From positions 124,001 through 188,000 of the forward strand of contig NZ_JAUKPO010000004.1 of NCBI RefSeq assembly GCF_030503435.1: a stretch of DNA of 64,000 nt. The letters run 5' to 3'. This document shows positions 25,236-35,147 of the stretch, in pieces; the first letter of the stretch is position 1, and the number at the start of each line of letters is the position of its first letter. The notes beneath the pieces are model-generated. The model ran no database searches. It worked only from the letters and a program-made list of their open reading frames with translations, and was not told the origin of the DNA. A program made the position numbers and the translations under genes. Source of the stretch: Rhodocytophaga aerolata. Its GTDB lineage: Bacteria; Bacteroidota; Bacteroidia; Cytophagales; 172606-1.

Positions 25236-27530
25236 TTAGGCTGGTTCTGGCGTGGTCAGGTCTGGCGCTTTGAGGATAAGAATACTTCCCATATTGGTAC
25301 CTGTTGATTCAACAGTTGTTCCATCCTCTTTAATCAATGTCAGCTGGTACGCATAGCCGGCCGTGTTGGTGTTGGTGCGGGGTACATACCAGGTAATGAG
25401 TTTTGCAGCTGATTCCTGGTCCAGGAAAATTTCCCTGGTTGTTTTATTGGCTGCATCTCCGTACTGTAAGGTTAGCAAGGCGTTGGTGAACGAAGTGCCT
25501 AACTTAAGATGGCTGGCATTGATATTCACTTTCAGGATTGGCAATATCAAAGCTTCTTCGCCTGTTCCCTCAATCCAATCAGATTTGGCAATGGCATCTA
25601 TAGAAATAATGCGGTAGCGGTACTGGAATTTGTTCTGCGTTTTATCAAGCAGTACCAGTTTAGCCATTGCCGGTTCCCAGTCATCTTCTGCGGAAAGCTC
25701 TACTTTATCAGTGCTGGAAAAATGGTTAGCCAGGTCTTCATAGGTAAATTCTACAATAATCTTTCTCACCGATTCGTCTGGCACCTGGGGCAGTTCCACA
25801 CTCAGTTCCAGCATATCCTGGTACGGGCTTGGCACCAGTACTTTTACCGTGTTATTTTCTGTCAGGTAGTATTTTTTTTCAGGAATTTCAATTGAACTGC
25901 CGTCTTTGGAGAAATAGGTGGCTTTATAGGTAAGGGGGGCATCAATGATTTTACCCAGAATTTTTGTGAGCTTCTCCCCTTCCGGCTTATCAGTTTTTAG
26001 TACTACAGTGTCTATAAAATGATCCGGGTGGGTATCCTCCTTATAGGATATATCTACCTGGATGGCTTTTACTTCGTTATCTCCGGTTAATGAGTTAAGA
26101 ATTGGGTGAGGAATAAAGTTTACATCAATTAAGCCCAGTTTGCCAATGTTAATATTGATATCAGAATTGGTAGATTCGGAAGGCAAGATCACCGGCTCTG
26201 AAATGCCTTTAAAGTATACCTCAGTGGTATATTTAACAATGCCATCATCTTTTTTAGGTCTTCTGAAATGCCATACATCTTTGGGCGAATCTTTTTTGAA
26301 TAACGCAGAATGCTTCTGATCGGCACACGGATAGGTATGATTAACGACAACCGCATTAACAAAAGGTGCTTCATCCCAGGGGGCATCTACCGAAGTAGTA
26401 ATCGTAATGGTTTCAACCTCGTGTTCGCTTAGGTCTACCAGTTTGGTGATATGCTGCTTTTTGCTTTCAGGCACACCTTCCAGAAAATTCATAATGGTGC
26501 CCTGTGGCGCAATCTGCCACTCCACCACATCTTCCTGCGTAAAACGCAGTTCCACAAACGAACGCACTTCTTCCTTCATCAATTCAATCATTGAATTTTT
26601 GCGTTCTTCTTCGGTCATGCCATGTACCCGGCTCTTAATAATTTCCTGCACCTTATCTTCAATGAGCTTCATAGCCATGTTGCGGAGCTGGCTCACGTGT
26701 TCATCAGAGATTTCGGAAGACCCTTTTCTGATTTCTATATTCATCAGGCCCTCTTCTACTAGTTTGCTAGTTACCTCTTTCACATTGATGCGTTCCACAT
26801 CGGCATCCGAACACCCCTGGTCGGTATTGCGCCAGACGCGTTCTACTTTTCTTTCAATTTCACTGGTTTGGGTGGAGCCTGCCCAAGCTCTAATTTCCAG
26901 GCTGGGTAAGCGTAATTGAAATTTGAGGTCATAACGGATACTGATTGCCTTGATGCCATCTTTGAGTGCTTTGTACCAGATAGCTGCTCCGGTAGGGCTC
27001 AAACGCAAGGCAAAAGCCGCATTATTATCGCCTATCAGACTGGCAGATCCACCGGCAGACGACCAGGGAACCAGGTCGCCTCCCTGCTCTTCCAGAAGCG
27101 TTACGGTGCCTTCTATAAAATTCACTGCCCCGTACCTGATTTCTTTTACAGATGGTATATCCGGTTCAGGAATGGAGGTTTCGCCACGTGCCTTTGCAAT
27201 TAATCCCAGGCGTTCTTTTTCCTTCTTGATCAGGGCTTTTCTGCGACTTTCCTGTACCTGGGCACTTTTTAGTTTGCCAGATATTTCTTCTAGGATATCT
27301 TCGCTTACGCCCAGGTGGGCATCAAAATTAATCCAGCCACCAGCCAAGCCGGCCACACTTGTGGTAGATCCGTCGGCCTGGTCGGTCCAGAAAAGTCCGC
27401 TAAAGATAGGCTGTCCGTTTTCTATTCTGATTTCCGGACTGGTTTTGATGGCATAAAATAAGTTACAGTCTTCATCATCGGGAAATACGGCTACATTTTT
27501 ATGATTGAGAACACTCGGTATAGTTATCAT
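25236..27530 (-). CDS. Giant paralog 4: unknown modular protein
   Basis: 764 aa. N-terminal module: NVAVFPDDEDCNLFYAIKTS at residues 12-31, GGWINFDAHLGVSEDIL, a 50-residue charged insertion (residues ~85-135), then GSASLIGDNNAAFALRLSPTG at 161-181 and SIRYDLKFQLRLPSLEIRA. A long Glu/Lys-rich helical region (about 215-310) carries IEDKVQEIIKSRVHGMTEEE. The C-terminal half is built of beta-sandwich-like repeats; one reads VEFTYEDLANHFSSTDKVEL ... KFQYRYRIISIDAIAKSDWI. Cysteine-poor, acidic, soluble-looking. No enzymatic signature. Eight bp separate its stop from the start of paralog 5. Confidence 0.78.
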   Translation of the reverse strand: MITIPSVLNHKNVAVFPDDEDCNLFYAIKTSPEIRIENGQPIFSGLFWTDQADGSTTSVAGLAGGWINFDAHLGVSEDILEEISGKLKSAQVQESRRKALIKKEKERLGLIAKARGETSIPEPDIPSVKEIRYGAVNFIEGTVTLLEEQGGDLVPWSSAGGSASLIGDNNAAFALRLSPTGAAIWYKALKDGIKAISIRYDLKFQLRLPSLEIRAWAGSTQTSEIERKVERVWRNTDQGCSDADVERINVKEVTSKLVEEGLMNIEIRKGSSEISDEHVSQLRNMAMKLIEDKVQEIIKSRVHGMTEEERKNSMIELMKEEVRSFVELRFTQEDVVEWQIAPQGTIMNFLEGVPESKKQHITKLVDLSEHEVETITITTSVDAPWDEAPFVNAVVVNHTYPCADQKHSALFKKDSPKDVWHFRRPKKDDGIVKYTTEVYFKGISEPVILPSESTNSDININIGKLGLIDVNFIPHPILNSLTGDNEVKAIQVDISYKEDTHPDHFIDTVVLKTDKPEGEKLTKILGKIIDAPLTYKATYFSKDGSSIEIPEKKYYLTENNTVKVLVPSPYQDMLELSVELPQVPDESVRKIIVEFTYEDLANHFSSTDKVELSAEDDWEPAMAKLVLLDKTQNKFQYRYRIISIDAIAKSDWIEGTGEEALILPILKVNINASHLKLGTSFTNALLTLQYGDAANKTTREIFLDQESAAKLITWYVPRTNTNTAGYAYQLTLIKEDGTTVESTGTNMGSILILKAPDLTTPEPA

Positions 27531-27554
27531 GGATGTTGATTTTTACTTAGGTGA

Positions 27555-29834
27555 TTAACTGGTTAATTTCTGAGGAATGACACTCAAATAATTGGCGGCT
27601 GTGGATTCGGGGTTCAGCCAGTCGGTCCAGTGCGTCGGATTGACCACGTAAACTGTTCCAACCCTGTACTGGTATTTCCGGCTGGAAAGCTGCTGGGATT
27701 TCAGAATCTGGGTAATACTTCTAGCCATTTCAATAGAAGCTACCGGTTTGTTTTTGTCCAGCTGTACAGAAAAAACGGACCCGTCCTCATTCTTAATTTC
27801 CACACTTACCAGATGCACCTGCTGAAAAGGCGCCAAGGTAGCTTCATCCAATTGTGTCCATCGTTCAAACAGCGGGCAGCTTACTTCCAGCCGCCATACC
27901 TGCGGGTCTCCAGTGGCATAGTCAATAACTTTACCCAACACTTCATCCGGGCTTGTATTTAATGAAACACCATGCGGCTCACAGATCAGTTCTGTCCAGA
28001 ACCTGTCGGCAATGTCGGCTATATCTTCCGTTTTAAGCAGTACCTCTTCTGCGGCTTGTTTGTCGACAGCAACAGGCCAGGAACGCTGCACCCCAATCTC
28101 GTAATCTGCATCGTATACGGTACTGCCTATTTTTGAGAGCAACATCAGTTCGGCTCCGTTTACTGTTATGGGAAATGTGTTCGTATTGTTGATCTTGAAG
28201 CCTTTAATGGCTACTTCGTCGTCCTCTGTTTTTTCAACCACTGAATCAATGGCTACCGGAATACCGGCTAATTTCCGGATATCCAGCTCTACCGGAATAG
28301 ATGCCAGACTGATCTGCTCCTGGCCGCCTTTATCCGAAATAAGTTCAAACACAATGTCTCCAATGATCCACTGGCCATCGGTTATTTCGCGCTTAAAGAA
28401 ATCAAAAGACTCCAGCGAGCAATCAACCATTAATGTAAAGCCATTTACCGGATCAATGGAACTGATCGTTTCCTGGATTTTGCCTCTGAACACGGCATTT
28501 TCTCCGGCGAAAGCTTCCTTCAATTTGAACTGTGCCGATTTGTACCCGCCTAAGCGCAGCTTACAAAACTTAATGGTACCTTTAGAAAGGCTATCTAAGG
28601 TCCGATAGAGGTCTTTCTTTGCTTTTGGATTGTAATAGGGAATCAGCGTAATACCAATATTGATTCGGTACATTTCCGGTTTATTGGGATCTTCGCCTGC
28701 CAGCATAGAGATAGATATTTTTGGCTCCCCATTATGTTCTTTGGCTTTGATCCGGAATGATTGCGGCAGAAAATAAAAATCATCCGGCTGGGTAGTAGGC
28801 CTGTAATAAATGGTATAGGGCACATTTTCTTTCACCAGATTCACTACTTCCCATTTGAGAGCAGGGTCTTCGAACTCTGCAGATAAGGGTCCAAAAACAG
28901 CCTGGTCCTGCTTTGTGTACTGGCGGACAATTACATGGCGGAGATCAATTTTCTGCGGCGGCTCAGGTGCTGGAGGGGTGTTGTCTACCTTAACGTCTTC
29001 CACTACTCTATCCCGGTGATCTCTTATTATCACCTTATCTTTATTCCGGTGGTCTCTTACTACTACGCCGCCTGTTTCCTTGTCTTTATTCCGGTGGTCT
29101 CTTACTATTCTGGCATCCATTATCCGCACACTATCTGCTATATTTGCACTAAACGCAGTTGCCACTTTCACTTTGGGTTCTGCTTCTGCCTGTTTAGCTA
29201 CTGTGTCGGTAATAACGGCACTAAACATAACAGGCATTACCACAATTGGCGGGGTTTCAACGGTAGATGTCTGTGGTGATGCAGCAGGTTTTTGCCACCA
29301 CATTTCGGAGGTAACCACCAGCTGAAAGGTAGCCGATTTGCTGGGGTCTTTTAATTCAATAAGCAAGTCTTTAATTTCATCCCAGGCAATTTCCGTTTCG
29401 GCATGCAGGTCTTGCAGAATATTAATTTCATTCATCATGGGCGACTGGGTGATCGCCAGGGGTTTTTGAATTTCCTTTCCGGCAGCCTCATACTCCAGGC
29501 TTATCTGCGAATTCCTGATAGAAAGCGGGTATACATCCGCTTCGTCCCGGTACACTTCGATAATACAGTGTAGCGTGATTTTTTCTGTATTCTCTTCTTT
29601 TGTAAACCAGAATGCATCTGAATCCGGAAGCACGTCGCCTCCGGATCTTCTTTTGATTCTGAATCTGGGTTGCCCATATTTTTTGCCATCTACTACGTAT
29701 ACCCGGTTTGGATCTACCGGTGCCTCCTGCAACTGATTGGTGTAAGCCAGGTAATACATCATCTTGGTATGCATCTGTACTGCCGTCATCTTGATTGCAT
29801 TGGATGCAACCGCATAACTTCCATTTTGTGCCAT
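27555..29834 (-). CDS. Giant paralog 3: diverged member with an N-terminal extension and RDHR repeats
   Basis: 759 aa. Unlike the other five it starts with about 225 unrelated residues (MHTKMMYYLAYTNQLQEAPV and a beta-rich domain). A linker at about 241-279 then carries three copies of a V-x-R-D-H-R-x-K/R motif, followed by a Pro-rich stretch. Only then does a version of the cluster's N-terminal module appear (DDFYFLPQSFRIKAKEHNGE, about 360-380, and YRINIGITLIPYYNPKAKKDL). The C-terminal third is beta-rich (FQQVHLVSVEIKNEDGSVFSV; YQYRVGTVYVVNPTHWTDWL, a weak echo of the Y-R-Y-R / S-D-W repeat). Gene position 24-37 bp from its neighbours supports membership of the operon. Function unknown. 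Confidence 0.72.
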   Translation of the reverse strand: MAQNGSYAVASNAIKMTAVQMHTKMMYYLAYTNQLQEAPVDPNRVYVVDGKKYGQPRFRIKRRSGGDVLPDSDAFWFTKEENTEKITLHCIIEVYRDEADVYPLSIRNSQISLEYEAAGKEIQKPLAITQSPMMNEINILQDLHAETEIAWDEIKDLLIELKDPSKSATFQLVVTSEMWWQKPAASPQTSTVETPPIVVMPVMFSAVITDTVAKQAEAEPKVKVATAFSANIADSVRIMDARIVRDHRNKDKETGGVVVRDHRNKDKVIIRDHRDRVVEDVKVDNTPPAPEPPQKIDLRHVIVRQYTKQDQAVFGPLSAEFEDPALKWEVVNLVKENVPYTIYYRPTTQPDDFYFLPQSFRIKAKEHNGEPKISISMLAGEDPNKPEMYRINIGITLIPYYNPKAKKDLYRTLDSLSKGTIKFCKLRLGGYKSAQFKLKEAFAGENAVFRGKIQETISSIDPVNGFTLMVDCSLESFDFFKREITDGQWIIGDIVFELISDKGGQEQISLASIPVELDIRKLAGIPVAIDSVVEKTEDDEVAIKGFKINNTNTFPITVNGAELMLLSKIGSTVYDADYEIGVQRSWPVAVDKQAAEEVLLKTEDIADIADRFWTELICEPHGVSLNTSPDEVLGKVIDYATGDPQVWRLEVSCPLFERWTQLDEATLAPFQQVHLVSVEIKNEDGSVFSVQLDKNKPVASIEMARSITQILKSQQLSSRKYQYRVGTVYVVNPTHWTDWLNPESTAANYLSVIPQKLTS

Positions 29835-29871
29835 GACAAAGTTGTTTTAGAGTGTAGGAAAAGATGCTAGT

Positions 29872-32388
29872 TTATACTGATGGTTCAACTACCGGTGCTG
29901 GCGGTTCTACAACTGGGGGCTCTTCTACAATCAGCAGATCTGTGGTATTCTCTTTCTCGTCTACCTTAATTGTTGCGCTGCCGGCTTTGGCAAACTGGAG
30001 TGAATAAGTAAAGGGCTTCCCTTCGGCTGAAAAGGCCATTACTTCAAAGCTTTGCATCATACTGTTGGCATCCAGGCGGATGTTTTTCCGGACGAAGTAG
30101 TTCTTATCAGGTTCGTTGTAGCTGACTGTTACATACACTACCTGCCACTTGTTCCAGTCCAGCAAGCCTCCGTCGATGGTCAGTGCTTTTATATGCCGTC
30201 TGAGGTGAATAGGGGGAATATCTTCGTCCGTTCTGGATTCTTTCCAATCCGATGTATAGACAATATCATCCTTGTACTGTACAAAGTAGCGGTATTTGAA
30301 TGTATCTTTTGCATTTTCCCGCAGCCGCATCGACCAGTCCCAGGTTTCAGTGGCATTAAACCAATGTGAATATTCTTCTTTAATACCCAAGGCTGTATCT
30401 TCATACAATATCTCCACTTTTGCCGTTTTCACGGTGTTTGCATCCAGGATTACATCAAAGGAGGCTTTTGCTCTTCCTGCCAGCAAATCGTCAATCATCA
30501 GCGTTCCTCTGGTATCGGTTTTCTCCCGGCCAGTGGCTTCTTGTCCGTCGGCGTAGAGGTATTTTACCTGATAGGTGTAGTTTTTATTTTTATGCCCGTA
30601 CATATAACACCGCCAGTTTCCGTTAGGCTTTTCTTTGCTAAGCCTGATTTCTTTTTTGGTATCTGGCTGATTTGGCTCTTCCTTGTACTGCAGGTTAACT
30701 ATGGCTTCTTTGATCAGCGTCCAGTCGATATCACCAGCTATACAATCAACAGTGATGAAACCAAGTTTGTCGTAGGAGATAACCAGCGACCGGTCACTGA
30801 TGTTATTCAGCTGGATAGGCGGAGGCGAATCAGCGGTGCCGATATAGGAAATTTTGGCTTCCACATTATAGAAATCCAGTAATTGTCCTTTGTCATTTCT
30901 GGCCATGGTTACCCGGAACGTGTATACTTCGTCTCCCTTTTTATAGAGGAACGATTTTGAATTTTCCCGCACTACATTGGTCTTGGCGTCCCGCTGGCTG
31001 TAGGATACATTCACAATAATGCTGTGGATATTATCTGCCACAAAATCGGCATTCACCCCCACTTGCACTTCCAGAATCTGTACTTCCGGGCTGCTGATAT
31101 CAATATGCCGTACCAGTTGCTTCCGTTGGTCCTCTGTCAGCTGGGTAATTAAGGTACCATTCGGATATCTTCTGAATTCCACGGTGCCGCTTTTCTTGAA
31201 ATGGAAATCCAGGCTGTTGATTTTGGTTTTGTCAACATCATTGCGGAAATAATAATGCGTTTCCACATTAGGCCGGTCTCGTTCAGAGGCACTTACGCCC
31301 ACATTCGGATTGGGTTTAGGCTGCCCGTTTCCGGTGGTGCCATCTTCCCCTTCGGCCTCTTTTTCCTCGCCAATAAAAGCTGTCTGGAAGAAGTTAGGCA
31401 AAATCGTATTCATGATTGTATCCATCAGGGTAGTACGCAGGTTGGTTTCCACTTCCCGGATTTCCTCACTGTTTGCCGCTACATCCCCAAAATCGGTAAT
31501 TTCAATATTGATCACTTTCCTGTCAATCATTTCCTCTATCAGCCTGGCAATATCTGTTTTGCTGGCTGTTACACTTCTGGTGTCTGTTTTCCGGTAATAG
31601 CCGATGCCGCTTACTACTTTCACCCCTCCTCGTCTGGTTTTGCTATAATCTTCCTGGTAGGTTTGCATGTGGTCGTAAATCTGGGTGGAATTGGCAGTAA
31701 CCCGTACTTCAATATTGGGCACATAGGCAAATCCCTGCAAATCATACCGGACGATGGCTTGTAGAGGGGTCAGGTCATCTGTGTTATTTCCTTCCCCTTT
31801 GTAGCCTTTGGTGAGCGCATCGTAATAAAGTTGTGCGCCCTCTATACCAAACGTTGCATAAAAGGCCGCAGAGTTTGATCCGACCAAGGAGGGTTTTACT
31901 TCCGCACTGGATTGTTTCTTAAACGTATCTCCCAGGCCTTCGAGTAACTCCAGTCTGGCCGTTCCTTCCTTCCAGGTGTTGGGGGTGCCCAGCTTGATTA
32001 TAGGTTTGTTTGCCCGGTTTACCGGCATAAATCTCCGGCCGCCACCCAGCTTGTTGTATAACCTGACAAACAGATGGTTGGGATTTTCAACAATGGTAGC
32101 CAGATACTCGGTAATGGTGTTATGTTCCTCTTCCGAAATAGAGAGGTCGGTGGTAAACAATAACTGCCCTAACTGGCTTTCTACCAGTTCTTTATTGGGG
32201 CTGCTGGCATAGGCGATATCGGCATTTCTGGAGAAGAAATAGAAAGAGAGCTGGGGATTGCCTTTGTCATCCAGGGCTATTCTGGGCCTGCCCCGTAATG
32301 CATAAAATGTATCGTCTTTTTCATGGTCCCGGAATATTTCGATATCGTCTAAGCCCGGAACTTTCACAGTTGGAAATAACATTAACAT
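29872..32388 (-). CDS. Giant paralog 2: unknown modular protein
   Basis: 838 aa. N-terminal module: DIEIFRDHEKDDTFYALRGR at residues 15-34, PRIALDDKGNPQLSFYFF, VKPSLVGSNSAAFYATFG at 164-181 and AIVRYDLQGFAYVPNIEVRV. A helical segment with MIDRKVINIEITDFGD leads to an acidic/Gly/Pro linker (about 337-362). The C-terminal half holds at least four beta-sandwich-like modules, for example VEILYEDTALGIKEEYSHWF ... FKYRYFVQYKDDIVYTSDWK, ending in a Glu/Pro-rich tail (VVEPPAPVVEPSV). No signal peptide. The linker and Pro tail suggest a flexible, extended molecule. Function unknown. Confidence 0.78.
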   Translation of the reverse strand: MLMLFPTVKVPGLDDIEIFRDHEKDDTFYALRGRPRIALDDKGNPQLSFYFFSRNADIAYASSPNKELVESQLGQLLFTTDLSISEEEHNTITEYLATIVENPNHLFVRLYNKLGGGRRFMPVNRANKPIIKLGTPNTWKEGTARLELLEGLGDTFKKQSSAEVKPSLVGSNSAAFYATFGIEGAQLYYDALTKGYKGEGNNTDDLTPLQAIVRYDLQGFAYVPNIEVRVTANSTQIYDHMQTYQEDYSKTRRGGVKVVSGIGYYRKTDTRSVTASKTDIARLIEEMIDRKVINIEITDFGDVAANSEEIREVETNLRTTLMDTIMNTILPNFFQTAFIGEEKEAEGEDGTTGNGQPKPNPNVGVSASERDRPNVETHYYFRNDVDKTKINSLDFHFKKSGTVEFRRYPNGTLITQLTEDQRKQLVRHIDISSPEVQILEVQVGVNADFVADNIHSIIVNVSYSQRDAKTNVVRENSKSFLYKKGDEVYTFRVTMARNDKGQLLDFYNVEAKISYIGTADSPPPIQLNNISDRSLVISYDKLGFITVDCIAGDIDWTLIKEAIVNLQYKEEPNQPDTKKEIRLSKEKPNGNWRCYMYGHKNKNYTYQVKYLYADGQEATGREKTDTRGTLMIDDLLAGRAKASFDVILDANTVKTAKVEILYEDTALGIKEEYSHWFNATETWDWSMRLRENAKDTFKYRYFVQYKDDIVYTSDWKESRTDEDIPPIHLRRHIKALTIDGGLLDWNKWQVVYVTVSYNEPDKNYFVRKNIRLDANSMMQSFEVMAFSAEGKPFTYSLQFAKAGSATIKVDEKENTTDLLIVEEPPVVEPPAPVVEPSV

Positions 32389-32414
32389 GGTGGTAGGATT
32401 TTATGGAGTGGAAA

Positions 32415-35135
32415 TTAAATATTGGTGATTCTAAGCAAGAGTTCATCTAGTCCGCTGGGCACTACTAAGTTGAGTACTTCTTCCGACCCATCTTTCTTAA
32501 ATACATTTACTACCGCACTGAGGGGGTCAGCTACATCTACTCCTTTCAACACCACCGTATCTTCTGCTTTGGTCTTTTTCAGGATAATAGTTTCCAGAGG
32601 GGTAGCGCCACCTTCATTGTCGAATACTTGCACCTGAATGGCAGCAATGTTTTCATTAAAGGTATCTGCGCCAAGCAGTGTGGATATTTTGAGCACTTTC
32701 AGCCCACAGCTTTCCAGGCTGATGGGAGGTTGTTCAATGGTATAGGTACGTTCGAGGCCATCCAGAATATCTCCATTCTGGAGCAGGAACTGGGTAGTGG
32801 CCGTCCAGATCCGGGGGTCTTCTTCTTCTACTACAACCGCAAAAGCTGGTGGGGGAGTATCGCCATTCTGCGAAGTCAGCACAAGAGCTTTTGTTATTTC
32901 TTCGCCCTCCACATTCCGGTAGCTAACTTTTACTATTGCCTTAGAAATCAGGCCGGCAGTATTTACCAGAATCGGCGAAATGTTGAGTACTCTGGTTTCC
33001 GGGCGGTTTACAATCACCTGCGAATCTTTTAAATTATTAAACTCTTCTTCAATGGTATCTTCTCTGAAAAAGAATTTCTCACGTTTGAAATACACATATG
33101 TATCTTCTAAGGCCGGGAAAATGAGGAATTTCTGCAGGTCTGTAGCACCATCTTTGAAGATTACTGTCCGGCCGTTGGCATCTTTTCCCGGGGCCACAAA
33201 TACCTGCACGGACTGAATACCATCTTCTGAAAAATTGATATTACCTGGCTGTATTTCTACCGGAATCAAGGGTGAGTGATCAGAAATATTTACGGCAATA
33301 TCTCTTTCTGTCACATTCTCAAATGTACGGGAGCGGATTTTGGTTTCGTGCGTACCTATTATGGAGCCGGGCTTATGAATAAATTCAACAAAGTAATCAT
33401 AGGTGAGGGTGCCAAAATCATCTACAAAAAAGTTAATAAACTTCCGTTGCTCCAGGGGGTTTACGGCTATACTGATCTCATGTTTGCGTTTGCTCTTATC
33501 TCCTTCTCTCTCCCGGAAACCATACGAAATATGGACGATGGCCTCCCTGATCTGGAACTCTTCAAAATCAAGGGCTGACCGGATTTCTATGTTAATTTCT
33601 TTGAACGGACCATCTCCCAGGCGTACCAGCATCACCTGCTTATCGGCATCAAAATTTGTTCCTTCCAGGCTAAGAGCACCGGATGGATGATACGTATGGG
33701 TTTTAGCAGCCGCACTATCGAATATAAATTTACGCTTCACCTGCTGGGAAATAGACCTGTGCTTCAGCGAATAGCCTGCATTAATACTGATATTGGTTCC
33801 TACCTTCTCTGGCTGCTCCGGTGTTGGGGAAGTAGGCGTAGGTGTAGGCGTAGGCCCGGTGGGTGTAGGCGAAGTGGGTGTCGGTGTCGGGGTTGGTCCG
33901 GTCGGCGTAGGTGAAGTAGGTGTCGGTGTCGATGTCGGGGTAGTCGGTGTCGGGGTAGTGGGTGTAGGGGTCTGTCTGGGTGTAGGCTCAGGGGTAGGCG
34001 AAGGGATAGGTGTATCTCCTCCATCATTGCTGGGCGGCACCGGTGGATTTGTTGGGGTTACCGTTGCTGTAGCCGTAGCAGATACCGTAGGTGTGGTAGT
34101 GGCAGTAGCGGTAGGCGTTACTGTTGCACTCGGCGTAGCTGGTTGTGTAGGCGACGGGGTAGCTGTGGCTGTTGGGCTAGGTGTGGGTGTAGCCGTAGCT
34201 GTTGGTGTTGGCCTTGGTGTGGCACTGGCTGTTGGCGTAGTACCCGGATTTTCTCTCTCACTTGGCAAGGTGCTTCCCAACACATTGTAATCTTCCCGGG
34301 GTATAGCCGTGGCATCAAATAAGGTAGGCGAAAGCAGATCTTTTACAATTTTCATCACATCCTGGTTATCGGAGCCCAATGGATTGCTGGTGGTTCCTCC
34401 GCCGGTATAGTCAATCTGGTTAATGGTAATAGCGCCCTGGTTTACCAGGGCGCGCATAATCAGATCTATGTCATTATTGGATACAATTTTCAGGTTTTTG
34501 GAAGTAAGATTAAAATCTGCATCAATGTGGTGTTGCCAGAAATCTTCAGTTGCCTTAAAATCTACAGTAATATCCAAATGGTAGGCGGGCATCAGCCCCT
34601 GAAACTCCAGATCGTATACAATCCCCACCTGCGTTTGCGAGCCTTTTTTCAGCAGATTCCACATAATTTGTGCTTCTTTTCCGCCCAGGCGCACAGAGAA
34701 AACAGCTGTTTGCCTGCCAAATAACGAAGGTTTGGTAGAACCGGCTACACTAAAATCTACAACAGAATTGGTATCTCCGCCCGTGCTTCCGAACATCACT
34801 AATTTTACGGCCCCATTGGTCATAGGCACTTGGCCTAGTTGCACCTCTCCTGCTTCTGATTCCAGTTTACTTTTTAGTTGGTCCAGTTCTGCTTCATTGG
34901 GTCCCAGTTCTACTTCAAGTGTTAAGAAACCACCTGTTCTGTCCATATCATCGGTAAAATTCGGTTCGGTTCCTTCTACCACTTCGCCATCTATATAGGC
35001 CACAAATTGAATCCCTTTGCCATTATTGGCAATCCGCACTTTGTCTGATGGCAAATACCAGTACTTGGAGTGATTATGGCTGTCGCGGAATACGGTAATC
35101 CCGTTAACAGTGAGTTGATGTTCAATAGATAACAT
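32415..35135 (-). CDS. Giant paralog 1: unknown modular protein with long Pro/Thr tract
   Basis: 906 aa, the longest. N-terminal module: [20 protein letters not shown] at residues 12-31, [39 protein letters not shown] at 134-152 and [19 protein letters not shown]. Residues ~297-441 are a low-complexity Pro/Thr/Ser/Ala tract, with a perfect internal repeat of [12 protein letters not shown] units at its end. After it come beta-rich modules ([40 protein letters not shown]). The tract resembles extracellular linkers or O-glycosylated stalks, yet there is no signal peptide. It lies 26 bp upstream of paralog 2 and 12 bp downstream of the 335-aa gene. Confidence 0.78.
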   Translation of the reverse strand: MLSIEHQLTVNGITVFRDSHNHSKYWYLPSDKVRIANNGKGIQFVAYIDGEVVEGTEPNFTDDMDRTGGFLTLEVELGPNEAELDQLKSKLESEAGEVQLGQVPMTNGAVKLVMFGSTGGDTNSVVDFSVAGSTKPSLFGRQTAVFSVRLGGKEAQIMWNLLKKGSQTQVGIVYDLEFQGLMPAYHLDITVDFKATEDFWQHHIDADFNLTSKNLKIVSNNDIDLIMRALVNQGAITINQIDYTGGGTTSNPLGSDNQDVMKIVKDLLSPTLFDATAIPREDYNVLGSTLPSERENPGTTPTASATPRPTPTATATPTPSPTATATPSPTQPATPSATVTPTATATTTPTVSATATATVTPTNPPVPPSNDGGDTPIPSPTPEPTPRQTPTPTTPTPTTPTSTPTPTSPTPTGPTPTPTPTSPTPTGPTPTPTPTSPTPEQPEKVGTNISINAGYSLKHRSISQQVKRKFIFDSAAAKTHTYHPSGALSLEGTNFDADKQVMLVRLGDGPFKEINIEIRSALDFEEFQIREAIVHISYGFREREGDKSKRKHEISIAVNPLEQRKFINFFVDDFGTLTYDYFVEFIHKPGSIIGTHETKIRSRTFENVTERDIAVNISDHSPLIPVEIQPGNINFSEDGIQSVQVFVAPGKDANGRTVIFKDGATDLQKFLIFPALEDTYVYFKREKFFFREDTIEEEFNNLKDSQVIVNRPETRVLNISPILVNTAGLISKAIVKVSYRNVEGEEITKALVLTSQNGDTPPPAFAVVVEEEDPRIWTATTQFLLQNGDILDGLERTYTIEQPPISLESCGLKVLKISTLLGADTFNENIAAIQVQVFDNEGGATPLETIILKKTKAEDTVVLKGVDVADPLSAVVNVFKKDGSEEVLNLVVPSGLDELLLRITNI
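33815..34245 (-). repeat. Pro/Thr-rich coding repeat tract
   Basis: Simple-sequence coding region inside giant paralog 1. Short units (T-P-T-P, P-T-A-T-A and P-T-S-P-T-P-T-G-P) recur, and the last section contains near-identical 45-bp nucleotide repeats, indicating slippage or recombinational expansion. Length is likely to vary between strains. Confidence 0.85.
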
Positions 35136-35147
35136 TATCTGGTTGTT

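Noticed and set aside
33793-34290. Plus-strand frame rich in Gly-Val repeats
   Set aside because: It is the antisense reading of the Pro/Thr tract of giant paralog 1; the repeat composition creates the open frame.
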